A DNA stretch of 5,839 nucleotides, from positions 23,821-29,659 of the forward strand of contig DHJN01000259.1 in the NCBI GenBank assembly GCA_002404345.1. Direction: 5' to 3'. Positions 5,782-5,839 of this stretch are shown here, piece after piece. This stretch comes from Actinobacteria bacterium UBA4719. GTDB taxonomy: Bacteria > Actinomycetota > Actinomycetes > Actinomycetales > Dermatophilaceae. Under the pieces are notes generated by a model. It did no database searches, was not told the DNA's origin, and saw only the letters and a program-made list of their open reading frames with translations. Positions within the stretch are counted from its first letter, which is position 1, and each line of letters opens with the position of its first letter. The position numbers were made by a program, and so were the translations under genes.

Positions 5782-5839
5782 GTCCCGAACTGTTATCAAT
5801 CCGCTGCAAAGAGCCCACTTAGAGCGCGCGCAAATAGGC

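Noticed and set aside
5706..5822. Small plus-strand ORF of 38 codons upstream of aglE (ATG at 5706, TAG at 5820)
   Set aside because: It has no good ribosome-binding site or recognisable motif, and it is Pro-rich because it reads across the CAACCCCCGG repeat. Probably chance.
1..5839. A defence, CRISPR, phage or toxin-antitoxin system hidden in the window
   Set aside because: All large coding regions are accounted for by sugar uptake, sugar metabolism or the slipin; no nuclease, recombinase, integrase, spaced repeat array or small toxin-like pair was found on either strand.

Overview
This is a GC-rich window with codon use and gene families typical of an Actinobacterium (Actinomycetes). The genus cannot be fixed from the sequence; an Intrasporangiaceae- or Propionibacteria-like host is only a guess. 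It reads as a sugar-uptake and catabolism locus with two convergent transcription units. I find no mobile elements, CRISPR arrays, tRNA or rRNA genes.

Plus strand (1-1250): the C-terminal half of a PfkB-family sugar kinase, most like fructokinase, runs in from the left edge. Twelve bases after its stop comes a small stomatin/slipin (SPFH/Band 7) membrane protein. The two probably share a transcript.

Minus strand (5627 down to 1274), in transcription order: an AglE-type sugar-binding lipoprotein, two CUT1 permeases of AglF and AglG type (overlapping by ATGA), then a compact cytoplasmic clan GH-J glycoside hydrolase (GH32/GH68-like). The 212 bases upstream of the lipoprotein gene (5628-5839) have no convincing gene and should hold the promoter; they contain a 10-bp tandem repeat and a possible leader hairpin. 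The ATP-binding subunit and any transcriptional regulator are not in the window.

Inferred pathway: the lipoprotein captures a disaccharide or short oligosaccharide outside the membrane and AglF/AglG import it, energised by an ATPase encoded elsewhere. The signal-less hydrolase cleaves it inside the cell at a fructosyl bond, and the PfkB kinase phosphorylates the freed fructose. Sucrose or a short fructo-oligosaccharide fits best, although the transporter family is usually described as alpha-glucoside-specific. The slipin has no obvious place in this pathway.

I do not see a wholly undescribed system. The points most worth a second look are the hybrid GH32/GH68 motif set of the hydrolase, the iterated repeat over its start codon, and the kinase-slipin pairing without an NfeD partner.
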